Assembly: GCF_001280125.1 (NCBI RefSeq) | Contig: NZ_LGEG01000261.1 | Location: forward strand, 1-35,518 | From: Streptomyces sp. NRRL F-6492 | GTDB taxonomy: Bacteria; Actinomycetota; Actinomycetes; Streptomycetales; Streptomycetaceae | Direction: 5' to 3' | Length of the DNA: 35,518 nucleotides | Shown here: piece after piece, positions 10,266 through 17,920 of the stretch | How the letters are laid out: each line of letters opens with the position of its first letter | Numbering within the stretch: the first letter of the stretch is position 1 | Program-made: the position numbers and the translations under genes | The notes under the pieces: generated by a model | The model's database searches: none | Seen by the model: only the letters and a program-made list of their open reading frames with translations | Told to the model about the DNA's origin: nothing

Positions 10266-11573
10266 TCAGGACGACACGCGGTCCCGCAGGGCGGTCTGCC
10301 AGGCCGGGGAGGGCGGGGTGGGCTCGGTCTCGGGGCGGCGGCCGCCCTGGGCGAAGAAGTCGACCAGGGGCAGCAGGGCCGCGCCGACGGTGACCGCCTC
10401 GGGGCCGAGGGTCCCCAGACCGATGCCGGTGCGGCTGGCCGGGTACCTCAGGGCGTACTCCCGGGCGTAGCCGGTCACGGTCTCCAGGAAGCGGGTGCCG
10501 AGCTGGAGGCCGGCCCAGCCGCCGACGAGGATGCGTTCGGGCTGGAAGAGGTTGATGAGGTCGGCGAAGCCGGCGCCGAGGAACTCGGCGGTCTCCTCCA
10601 GGACGGCGAGGGCGGTGGCGTCGGGGGCGGTGCCGGTTTCGGCGGGGTAGGCGGCGGCGAGCATCGCCGTCAGGGCCGTCTCCTCGTCCGCGTCCTCCGG
10701 AGGACGCCCGCCCGCCTCGCGCCAGCGCTCCAGCAGCGCCTCCGACCCCGCGTACGCCTCCAGGCAGCCCAGGGCGCCGCAGCGGCAGCGGCGCCCCCGC
10801 ACCCGGACCGTCAGGTGGCCCCATTCGAGGGCCCGGCCGGGCCCCATGGCATCGGTGACGACACAGGCGCCGACGCCGGAGCCGAAGAGCACGACGACGG
10901 CGCTGCGGGCGCCGCGTCCGGCGCCGAACCACATCTCGGCCTGGCCGAGGGTCTTGGCGCCGTTGTCGATCCAGTACGGCACCGAGGCGGGCAGCTCCAC
11001 GTGCTCGCGGAGCAGGCGCTCCAGCGGGACGGCGTCCCAGCCGACCGTCTGGCCGTGTACGACCGCGCCGTCCTCCGGGGTGCGGGCCACGATGCCGGGG
11101 ACGCCGACGCCGACGCCGAGGAGGCGCTCCGCGGGCACCTCCGCGATCCGCAGCACCTCCGCGATGCCCTCCCGCAGGTGTGCCACCACGAGGTCGACGT
11201 CGTAGCGCGCGGTGCGCGGACCCGAGCTGGCCAACGGGCGCTCGGCGCGCGCGAGTTCGGTGAGGGCGAGGTCGAAGAGCTCGATCCTGATCCGGGTCTC
11301 GCCGATGTCGACGCCGATCATGAAGCCGCTGCCGGGCGTGATGCGCACGAGGGTGCGGGGGCGCCCGCCGGCCGAGTCGACGCTGCCGGCCTCCTCGACC
11401 AGGCCCTCCGCGACGAGTTCCGCGACCACGTTGCTGACCGAGCCGGAGCTGAGCCCGGTCGCGGGGCCCAGCGTGAGCCGGCTCATCGGTCCGTCGAAGT
11501 ACAGCCTGCGCAGAACGGCGGTGCGGTTCTCGCGCCGCAGGTCACGCACCGTGCGGCCACTTCTCGCGTGCAC
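10266..11573 (-). CDS. ROK-family sugar-responsive transcriptional repressor
   Basis: The product is 435 residues, GTG at 11573 with GGGGA upstream. The N-terminal winged helix (about 10-75: RRLYFDGPMSRLTLGPATGLSSGSVSNVVAELVAEGLV) is followed by a sugar-kinase-like ROK domain with the phosphate loop region GVDIGETRIRIEL, GVGVGVPGIV, and the zinc motif CRCGALGCLEAYAG near 262-275. ROK repressors such as XylR and NagC leave their operator when a sugar or sugar phosphate binds. The gene diverges from a sugar ABC importer and GH1 operon across about 170 bases, so it very probably controls that operon and itself. The inducer cannot be read from sequence; the context suggests a beta-glucoside or its breakdown product. 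Confidence 0.9.
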   Translation of the reverse strand: MHARSGRTVRDLRRENRTAVLRRLYFDGPMSRLTLGPATGLSSGSVSNVVAELVAEGLVEEAGSVDSAGGRPRTLVRITPGSGFMIGVDIGETRIRIELFDLALTELARAERPLASSGPRTARYDVDLVVAHLREGIAEVLRIAEVPAERLLGVGVGVPGIVARTPEDGAVVHGQTVGWDAVPLERLLREHVELPASVPYWIDNGAKTLGQAEMWFGAGRGARSAVVVLFGSGVGACVVTDAMGPGRALEWGHLTVRVRGRRCRCGALGCLEAYAGSEALLERWREAGGRPPEDADEETALTAMLAAAYPAETGTAPDATALAVLEETAEFLGAGFADLINLFQPERILVGGWAGLQLGTRFLETVTGYAREYALRYPASRTGIGLGTLGPEAVTVGAALLPLVDFFAQGGRRPETEPTPPSPAWQTALRDRVSS

Positions 11574-11625
11574 TCTGGTCCCCGTCTCTCATGTCGTTCG
11601 TTTCAACATACCCGCAGTACAAGCC

Positions 11626-11654
11626 TTGACGCGACCTTCTCATGGGGTTTAACT
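11626..11654 (+). promoter_or_regulatory. Probable promoter of the sugar ABC importer-GH1 operon
   Basis: TTGACG (11626-11631) and TTTAAC/TTAACT (11648-11654) are 16-17 bases apart, about 90 bases before the lipoprotein start. The next bases, through CTAAATTAAG at 11661-11670, are unusually AT-rich and may hold the ROK operator. A partial match to the downstream LacI palindrome, GGAGAGCGGTCC, lies at 11681-11692. Confidence 0.45.
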
Positions 11655-11743
11655 CACATCCTAAATTAAGCCGATGTTACGGAGAGCGGTCCAGGGGCTC
11701 CCCGCATCGGCCCTCCCCTCGTCCCCGAAAGGGCCCAGGAGCC

Positions 11744-13048
11744 ATGCGCAGAATCAGAGCCGCTGTCACCGGTGCCGTCACGCTCTCCCTCGTCCTCACC
11801 GCCGCCGGCTGCGGCGGGGGAGAAGACAGCGGGTCGTCCCCGAAGACCCTCACCTACTGGGCCTCCAACCAGGGCGCCAGCCTGGAGGTCGACAAGAAGG
11901 TCCTGCAGCCCGAGCTCGACCAGTTCGAGAAGGAGACCGGGATCAAGGTCAAGCTGGAGGTGATCCCGTGGTCCGACCTGCTCAACCGGATCCTCACCGC
12001 CACCACCTCCGGCCAGGGCCCCGACGTCCTCAACATCGGCAACACCTGGAGCGCCTCCCTGCAGTCCACCGGCGCCCTGCTGCCCTGGGACGCGAAGAAC
12101 CTCGGGGCCATCGGCGGCAAGGACCGCTTCGTCGACTCCGCGCTCGGCTCCACCGGCGTCTCCGGCCAGGACCCGGCCGCCGTCCCGCTCTACTCCATGG
12201 CCTACGCGCTCTACTACAACAAGCAGCTCTTCAAGGAGGCGGGCATAGCCAAGCCGCCGACCACCTGGGACGAGGTGGCCGAGGCCGGCAAGAAGCTCGG
12301 CGCGAAGGGCAAGAACGGCATCGGCGTCGAGGGCTCCAACCTCTCCAACAACATCCACCAGGTCTTCGTCCTCGGCAAGCAGCACGGGGCCGACTTCTTC
12401 ACCGCCGACGGCAAGCCCGACTTCACCTCCGACGGCGCCGTCGCCGCCGTCAAGCAGTACGTCGACCTCATGGCCGTCCAGAAGATCGTGGCCCCCGGCA
12501 ACGCCGAGTACTCCCAGAACCAGTCCCTCAGCGACTTCGCCAAGAACAAGACCGGCATGGTCCTGTGGCAGACCCCGTCGCAGACCTTCTCCGCGCAGGG
12601 CATGGGCCCCGACGAGTGGGGCGTCGCCCCCGCCCCCGTCCCGTCCGGCAAGCCCGGCCAGGACAAGCAGACCAACTCGATGGTCGCCGGCATCAACCTC
12701 GCCGTCTTCAAGAACACCAAGAACCTCGACGGCGCCCTGAAGTTCGTGAAGTACATGACGAGCGACGAGGAGCAGATCGTCCTCAACAAGGCGTACGGCT
12801 CGGTCCCGCCGGTCAAGAGCGCCCAGAAGGACGCCGCGTTCTCCGACCCCTCGCTCACCGTCATCCGCGACACCCTCTCCACCAGCGCCGCCGCCCTGCC
12901 GCAGGTCCCCGAGGAGTCCCAGTTCGAGACCGTCGTCGGCACCGCGGTCAAGGAGCTCTTCGCCGACGCCGCCGCCGGCCGTCCGGTCACCACGGAGTCC
13001 GTCAAGGCCAAGCTCGAAAAGGCCCAGCAGCAGATGCCCAAGAAGTAG
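11744..13048 (+). CDS. ABC sugar importer, solute-binding lipoprotein (family 1)
   Basis: The product is 434 residues, ATG at 11744 with AGGAG close before it. A lipoprotein signal (MRRIRAAVTGAVTLSLVLTAAGC) places the lipidated Cys at residue 23, anchoring it to the outer face of the membrane. The body is a typical extracellular sugar-binding fold: LTYWASNQGASLEVDKKV, FEKETGIKVKLEVIPWSDL, TSGQGPDVLNIGNTWS, then ALYYNKQLFKEAGIAKPPTTWDEV. It captures a sugar or oligosaccharide and delivers it to the two permeases encoded directly downstream (11-base gap). No ATPase gene is present; Streptomyces sugar importers of this type commonly share one ATPase (MsiK) encoded elsewhere. The substrate is inferred from the GH1 gene to be a beta-linked glucoside. 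Confidence 0.92.
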   Translation: MRRIRAAVTGAVTLSLVLTAAGCGGGEDSGSSPKTLTYWASNQGASLEVDKKVLQPELDQFEKETGIKVKLEVIPWSDLLNRILTATTSGQGPDVLNIGNTWSASLQSTGALLPWDAKNLGAIGGKDRFVDSALGSTGVSGQDPAAVPLYSMAYALYYNKQLFKEAGIAKPPTTWDEVAEAGKKLGAKGKNGIGVEGSNLSNNIHQVFVLGKQHGADFFTADGKPDFTSDGAVAAVKQYVDLMAVQKIVAPGNAEYSQNQSLSDFAKNKTGMVLWQTPSQTFSAQGMGPDEWGVAPAPVPSGKPGQDKQTNSMVAGINLAVFKNTKNLDGALKFVKYMTSDEEQIVLNKAYGSVPPVKSAQKDAAFSDPSLTVIRDTLSTSAAALPQVPEESQFETVVGTAVKELFADAAAGRPVTTESVKAKLEKAQQQMPKK

Positions 13049-13059
13049 GCCGCCCCACC

Positions 13060-14052
13060 ATGACCGAAACCGTCGTCACTCCTCCGAGTGAGCGGACGGT
13101 GCGCAAGGCCGCACCCGGAGAGGCGCGCACCCCGCGCCGCTCCGGGCGCCGCCGCGTCGCACTGCCGTACCTGCTGCTCCTGCCCGCCCTGCTCCTCGAA
13201 CTCCTCGTCCACCTCGTCCCGATGCTCATGGGCATCACCATGAGCTTCCGCGAGCTCACCCAGTTCTACATCCGGAACTGGTCCGAGGCGCCCTGGACGG
13301 CGTTCGACAACTACAGCGTCGCGATCGACTTCGACGCCCCCGTCGGGCAGGCGCTCCTCAAGTCCTTCCTGACGACCTGTCTGTTCACCGTCCTGTCCGT
13401 GGGCCTGTGCTGGCTCCTCGGAACGGCCGCCGCGGTCTTCCTCCAGGAGAACTTCCGCGGCCGGGCGTTCCTGCGGACCCTGTTCCTCGTCCCGTACGCC
13501 CTGCCGGTCTACGCGGCCGTCATCACCTGGGCGTTCATGTTCCAGCGGGACAACGGCGCCATCAACCACGTCCTGCACGAGCAGCTCGGCATCGGCGACA
13601 GCCCCGCCTTCTGGCTCATCGGGGACAACAGCTTCTGGGCCCTGCTGATCGTCTCCGTCTGGAAGGGCTGGCCCTTCGCCTTCCTCACCGTCATGGCGGG
13701 ACTGCAGAACATCCCCCGGGACATGTACGAGGCCGCCGCCCTCGACGGCGCCGGCGTGTGGAAGCAGATCCGGCACATCACCCTGCCGTCCCTGCGCTCC
13801 GTCAACCAGGTCCTCGTCCTCGTCCTCTTCCTGTGGACGTTCAACGACTTCAACACGCCGTTCGTGCTCTTCGGCAAGGCGGCCCCCGAAGCCGCCGACC
13901 TGATCTCGCTCCACATCTACCAGTCGTCCTTCCAGACGTGGAACTTCGGCACCGGCTCGGCCATGTCCGTACTGCTGCTGCTCTTCCTCCTCGTCGTCAC
14001 GGGCGTCTACCTCCTGCTCACCACCCGCGGAAGGAAGACCTCCGATGTCTGA
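13060..14052 (+). CDS. ABC sugar importer permease (MalF-type)
   Basis: The product is 330 residues, ATG at 13060. An N-terminal cytoplasmic tail rich in Arg precedes six predicted membrane segments, starting with LPYLLLLPALLLELLVHLVPMLMG. The cytoplasmic loop that contacts the ATPase has the EAA motif EAAALDGAGVWKQIRHITLP (about residues 226-245). It forms a heterodimeric channel with the next gene product, which it overlaps by eight bases, a sign of translational coupling. Confidence 0.92.
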   Translation: MTETVVTPPSERTVRKAAPGEARTPRRSGRRRVALPYLLLLPALLLELLVHLVPMLMGITMSFRELTQFYIRNWSEAPWTAFDNYSVAIDFDAPVGQALLKSFLTTCLFTVLSVGLCWLLGTAAAVFLQENFRGRAFLRTLFLVPYALPVYAAVITWAFMFQRDNGAINHVLHEQLGIGDSPAFWLIGDNSFWALLIVSVWKGWPFAFLTVMAGLQNIPRDMYEAAALDGAGVWKQIRHITLPSLRSVNQVLVLVLFLWTFNDFNTPFVLFGKAAPEAADLISLHIYQSSFQTWNFGTGSAMSVLLLLFLLVVTGVYLLLTTRGRKTSDV

Positions 14053-14926
14053 GCACGCAGCCCGGCGCACGGCCGTCCGGTCGCCCATGGCGGCACCCCG
14101 CTCGTTCCTCTGGACCCGGCGGATCTTCCTCACCCTGCTCACCGGCTTCGTCGTCCTGCCGGTGTACGTGATGGTCTCCAGCTCCCTCAAGCCCCTCAAG
14201 GACGTCTCGGGGAAGTTCGAGTGGATCCCCTCCGGGCTCACGCTCCGGCCCTACTTCGACATCTGGGAGACCGTCCCGCTCGCCGACTACTTCGTGAACT
14301 CGATCGTCGTCGCGGGCGCGGCCACGGTGTTCTCGGTGATCGTCGCGATCTTCGCCGCGTACGCCGTCAGCCGCTACTCCTTCCGCGGCAAACGGGTCTT
14401 CACGGTGACGGTCCTCTCGACGCAGATGTTCCCCGGCATCCTCTTCCTGCTGCCGCTCTTCCTCATCTACGTCAACCTCGGCAACGCCACCGGCATCGCC
14501 CTGTTCGGCTCCCGCGAAGGGCTGATCCTCACCTATCTGACCTTCTCGCTGCCGTTCTCCATCTGGATGCTGACCGGCTACTTCGACTCGATCCCGCGCG
14601 AACTCGACGAAGCGGCCAAGGTCGACGGCTGCGGGCCGATCAAGGCGCTGTTCCGCGTGATCATCCCGGCCGCGACGCCCGGCATCGTCGCCGTCGCGAT
14701 CTACGCCTTCATGACGGCCTGGGGCGAGGTCCTCTTCGCCTCGGTCATGACCAACGACACCACGCGCACCCTCGCCGTCGGGCTCCAGGGCTACGCCACC
14801 CTGAACGACGTCTACTGGAACCAGGTGATGGCCGCCTCCCTCGTGGTGAGCGTCCCCGTCGTCGTCGGGTTCCTGCTCCTCCAGCGCTACCTCGTCGCCG
14901 GCCTCACCGCGGGTGCGGTCAAGTGA
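14045..14926 (+). CDS. ABC sugar importer permease (MalG-type)
   Basis: The product is 293 residues, ATG at 14045 inside the end of the previous gene. Six membrane segments begin with [22 protein letters not shown]; the EAA loop reads [21 protein letters not shown] (about 196-216). It is the partner of the preceding permease. Its TGA overlaps a possible GTG of the beta-glucosidase gene (GTGA at 14923-14926), so the operon is tightly packed and probably translated together. Confidence 0.92.
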   Translation: MSEHAARRTAVRSPMAAPRSFLWTRRIFLTLLTGFVVLPVYVMVSSSLKPLKDVSGKFEWIPSGLTLRPYFDIWETVPLADYFVNSIVVAGAATVFSVIVAIFAAYAVSRYSFRGKRVFTVTVLSTQMFPGILFLLPLFLIYVNLGNATGIALFGSREGLILTYLTFSLPFSIWMLTGYFDSIPRELDEAAKVDGCGPIKALFRVIIPAATPGIVAVAIYAFMTAWGEVLFASVMTNDTTRTLAVGLQGYATLNDVYWNQVMAASLVVSVPVVVGFLLLQRYLVAGLTAGAVK

Positions 14927-14961
14927 CGTCCTTCTCCACACCGACCACGAAGAGGTTCCCC

Positions 14962-16338
14962 GTGTCCGAATCCACCGGTCCCCGCCCCGTGCTCGACCTG
15001 GAGGCCTTCCCGCCGTCCTTCGCCTGGGGCACGGCGACCTCCGCCTACCAGATCGAGGGCGCCGTCGCCGAGGACGGACGGGCCCCCTCCATCTGGGACA
15101 CCTTCTCCCGGGTCCCCGGCGCGATCGACAACGGCGACCACGGCGACACCGCCTGCGACCACTACCACCGCTGGCCCGAGGACATCGCCCTGATGAAGGA
15201 GCTGGGCACCGACGCCTACCGGCTCTCCGTCGCCTGGCCCCGCGTCGTGCCCGGCGGCGACGGACCCGTCAACAAGGCCGGACTCGACTTCTACGACCGG
15301 CTCGTCGACGGCCTCCTCGACGCCGGCATCACCCCCTCCGTCACCCTCTACCACTGGGACCTGCCGCAGGCCCTCCAGGACCGCGGCGGCTGGACCGTCC
15401 GCGAGACCGCCGAGCACCTCGCCGCCTACACCACCGCCGTCGCCGAGCGCCTCGGCGACCGCGTCACCCGCTGGGCCACCCTCAACGAACCGCTCTGCTC
15501 CGGCTGGATCGGCCACCTGGAGGGCCGGATGGCCCCGGGCCTCACCGACCTCACGGCCGCCGTCCGCGCCTCGTACCACCTGCTGCTCGGCCACGGCCTC
15601 GCCACCCAGGCGCTGCGCGCCGCCGCCCCCGGCGCCCGGATCGGACTGGTCACCAACCACTCCACCGTCGCGCCCGCCTCCGACCGGCCCGAGGACCTCG
15701 CCGCCGCGGCCCGCATGGACGGCCACACCAACCGCTGGTGGCTCGACCCGGTCCACGGCCGCGGCTTCCCGGCCGACATGCGCGAGCTGTACGGCGTCGA
15801 ACTCCCCGAGCGGCCGGGCGACGCGGAGCTCATCGCCGCCCCCCTCGACTGGCACGGCCTCAACTACTACTTCCCGGTCACCGTCGCCGACGACCCCGAA
15901 GGACCCGTCCCGTACGCCCGCGAGGTGCGCCTGCCCGACGTGCCCCGCAGCGGCATGGACTGGCAGATCGACGCCGACGGCCTGGAGGCCCTCCTGCTGC
16001 GGCTCACCGAGGACTACGGCGTGCGCGAGCTGTACGTCACCGAGAACGGCTCGGCCTTCCCCGACACCGTCGGCCCCGACGGCGCCGTCCACGACCCGGA
16101 GCGCACCGGCTACCTGGAGCAGCACCTCGCGGCCTGCGCCCGCGCCGTCCGCAAGGGCGTCCCGCTCGCCGGGTACTACGCCTGGTCCCTGCTCGACAAC
16201 TTCGAATGGGCCTACGGCTACGACAAGCGCTTCGGACTCGTCCACGTCGACTACGCCACGCAGCGGCGGACCGTGAAGACGAGCGGCCGGCGGTACGCGG
16301 ACGTCATCCGCGCCCACCGGGAGGCGACCGCCGGCTGA
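14962..16338 (+). CDS. Cytoplasmic GH1 beta-glucosidase
   Basis: The product is 458 residues and belongs to glycoside hydrolase family 1. GAAGAGG six bases before the GTG at 14962 supports this start; an earlier GTG at 14923 would add 13 residues. [19 protein letters not shown] marks the GH1 N-terminus. Acid/base Glu176 is in TLNEP, nucleophile Glu361 is in VTENG, and the aglycone/glucose-binding [13 protein letters not shown] is near the end. There is no signal peptide, so it hydrolyses imported beta-glucosides such as cellobiose, laminaribiose or related oligosaccharides inside the cell. It is the last gene of the importer operon. All catalytic residues are intact. The exact linkage preference cannot be read from sequence. 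Confidence 0.93.
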   Translation: MSESTGPRPVLDLEAFPPSFAWGTATSAYQIEGAVAEDGRAPSIWDTFSRVPGAIDNGDHGDTACDHYHRWPEDIALMKELGTDAYRLSVAWPRVVPGGDGPVNKAGLDFYDRLVDGLLDAGITPSVTLYHWDLPQALQDRGGWTVRETAEHLAAYTTAVAERLGDRVTRWATLNEPLCSGWIGHLEGRMAPGLTDLTAAVRASYHLLLGHGLATQALRAAAPGARIGLVTNHSTVAPASDRPEDLAAAARMDGHTNRWWLDPVHGRGFPADMRELYGVELPERPGDAELIAAPLDWHGLNYYFPVTVADDPEGPVPYAREVRLPDVPRSGMDWQIDADGLEALLLRLTEDYGVRELYVTENGSAFPDTVGPDGAVHDPERTGYLEQHLAACARAVRKGVPLAGYYAWSLLDNFEWAYGYDKRFGLVHVDYATQRRTVKTSGRRYADVIRAHREATAG

Positions 16339-16710
16339 CCGGCACCCGACGCGAGCCTCCGGCAGGCCGCCCGGCACGGTCCGGGGCGGCCCTCCGGAGG
16401 CCGCCGCGCGCTCCCGCCCTCACGTACGAGAAGGGCCTCCTCGGCACCGAGGCGCTCCTCCACCGCCTCGCCGCCGGCGTCCGGGTGCCCGCCGTCCTCC
16501 ACCACGAACCCGCCGGCCCCCGCGCCCCCGCCGAGTGGCTGCTCCCCTCCTGCCTCGACGGCACCACCTGGGACGCCGCCCGCGACCGGACCGCCCCGGC
16601 CGGGGTCCTCGCCGACCTGCCCCCGAGGTTCGGCCGCCGGCCCGCCGAGGTCCGCCGCCCGCGTCACGGAACGGCTCGCCGTACTGGACGCCCTCACCCC
16701 CTGGGGGGCG
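16339..16710. other. Non-genic stretch between GH1 and LacI genes with gene debris
   Basis: The 370 bases between these two converging genes hold no intact gene. A GC-rich segment of partly palindromic GGCC/CCGG elements (16360-16405) could terminate the operon. From about 16419 a remnant of a phosphotransferase-like gene is visible (see the separate entry). Confidence 0.6.
16419..16680 (+). pseudogene. Remnant of an APH/phosphotransferase-like gene
   Basis: Translated in the frame starting at 16419, the stretch reads LTYEKGLLGTEALLHRLAAG, then VRVPAVLHHEP and AEWLLPSCLDGTTWDAARD. This pattern (YE..LL.TE...RLA, VP.VLH, .EWLL...L.G..W) is typical of the N-lobe of APH-fold phosphotransferases (aminoglycoside/choline kinase superfamily). 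There is no start codon with ribosome site, the ATP-binding beginning and the HxDxxxxN/DxD catalytic half are absent, and the frame then loses similarity. A further piece (VTERLAVLDALTP) appears in another frame near 16660-16705, as expected for a frameshifted ruin. Function is lost. Identification is by eye and moderate. Confidence 0.4.
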
Positions 16711-17730
16711 TCAGGCGGACTCGCGCACGACGAGGACCGGCTCGAAGACCTTCGAGGCGGCCCGGGGTCCGGCGCCCTCCAGCTCCTCGATCAGGAGCCC
16801 GGCCATCGCGGCCGCCATGCGCTCCACCGGCTGGCGCACGGTGGTCAGCCGGGGCCGTGCCCTGCGCGCGGCCGCCGAGTCGTCGAAGCCCACGACGGCC
16901 ACCGCGCCGGGCACGTCCACGCCCTGCTCGCGCAGGTACTCGCAGGCGCCCTGGGCCATCAGGTCGTTCGCGGCGAACACCGCGTCGACGTCCGGGTGCT
17001 CCCTCAGCAGCTCGGCCATGGCGTGCCGGCCGCTGTCGACCGTGAACCGGCCCCGTACGACCGGCACCCGCGTCACGCCCCGGGCGGCGAACGCCCGGCG
17101 GAAGCCGTCCAGGCGCGCCGCCGCCGCGGGGGCGGTGACCGGTGCGGCGATGGTGGCGGGGCGCCGCCGGCCGGTGGCCCACAGGTGCTCGGCCGCGAGC
17201 CGCGCCCCGGCGTCGTTGTCGAGGTCGACGAAGCCGTACCCCTCCCCGCGGCGGGGCCTGCCGAAGAGCACCGTGGGCAGGCCCGCCGCCACCAGCATCG
17301 CCGGCAGCGGGTCCTCGTCGTCCAGCGGCACCACGAGGGCCCCGTCGGCGGCCCCCTGCCGCAGGTACTCGACGAGCTGGGTCCCGGCCTGCTCCGACTC
17401 GGCGACGAGCAGCACCGGCTGGATCGCGCGCTCGCGCAGCACGGGCAGGACGCCGTCCACGACGCGCCCGAAGAACGGGTCGGAGAAGACCCGGGCGGTG
17501 AAGGCCCCGCCCGCCGCGGAGAGCACCAGGGCGACGGCCCCGGCCCGCCGCGTCACCAGGGAACGGGCGGCCTGGTTGGGCGTGTAGCCGGTGCGGGCGA
17601 TGGCGTCGCGCACGCTCCGCTGGATGTCGGGGGCCACGTTCCGCACCCCGTTGACGACCCGGGACACCGTGGCGCGCGACACCCCCGCCTCACGTGCGAC
17701 GTCTTCCAGAGTCGGTACTCGATTCCCCAC
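16711..17730 (-). CDS. LacI/GalR-family transcriptional repressor
   Basis: The product is 339 residues. The start is GTG at 17730 (VGNRVPTLEDVAREAGVSRATVSRVVNG); the GGAGG abuts the start codon, so initiation may be weak, but no other start keeps the helix-turn-helix. The N-terminal HTH (7-27) and hinge helix (about 45-60, YTPNQAARSLVTRR) are followed by a periplasmic-binding-protein-like effector domain (AVALVLSAAGG, VDAVFAANDLMAQGACEYL, VAVVGFDDSAAARRARPRLTTVRQPVERM). It diverges from three secreted carbohydrate-active genes, and a perfect CG-centred palindrome lies between them. The role inferred is repressor of those genes, released by a sugar product. It may also act on the ABC-GH1 operon that converges on it. 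Confidence 0.92.
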   Translation of the reverse strand: MGNRVPTLEDVAREAGVSRATVSRVVNGVRNVAPDIQRSVRDAIARTGYTPNQAARSLVTRRAGAVALVLSAAGGAFTARVFSDPFFGRVVDGVLPVLRERAIQPVLLVAESEQAGTQLVEYLRQGAADGALVVPLDDEDPLPAMLVAAGLPTVLFGRPRRGEGYGFVDLDNDAGARLAAEHLWATGRRRPATIAAPVTAPAAAARLDGFRRAFAARGVTRVPVVRGRFTVDSGRHAMAELLREHPDVDAVFAANDLMAQGACEYLREQGVDVPGAVAVVGFDDSAAARRARPRLTTVRQPVERMAAAMAGLLIEELEGAGPRAASKVFEPVLVVRESA

Positions 17731-17841
17731 CTCCGCACTTTAACGGTGCGGTGTGTCCGGTGGGAGAACGGATCGGGACCGGCCGGAAGCCATCGGTGTC
17801 GTGACTTAATGAAAGCCAAAAGAAAAGTCGTGTCACACGCC

Positions 17842-17871
17842 TTGACCGTCAACTCGCCCTACAGGCAAGGT
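17842..17871 (+). promoter_or_regulatory. Probable promoter of the secreted carbohydrate-active gene set
   Basis: TTGACC (17842-17847), an 18-base spacer and CAAGGT (17866-17871) place the start of transcription near 17878, inside the palindromic operator. The leader is then about 43 bases with GAGGAG before the ATG. Confidence 0.45.
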
Positions 17872-17874
17872 TTC

Positions 17875-17888
17875 GGAGAGCGCTCTCC
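17875..17888. promoter_or_regulatory. LacI-type operator palindrome GGAGAGCGCTCTCC
   Basis: A perfect 14-bp inverted repeat is centred on CG between 17881 and 17882, in the divergent region between the LacI-type gene and the discoidin beta-helix gene. LacI/GalR operators are typically CG-centred palindromes of this kind, for example the GAGCGCTC core bound by CebR in Streptomyces. It overlaps the predicted transcription start, the right place for repression. Confidence 0.75.
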
Positions 17889-17920
17889 CACGTTTCCCCC
17901 ATGTATCCCAGAGGAGACCC

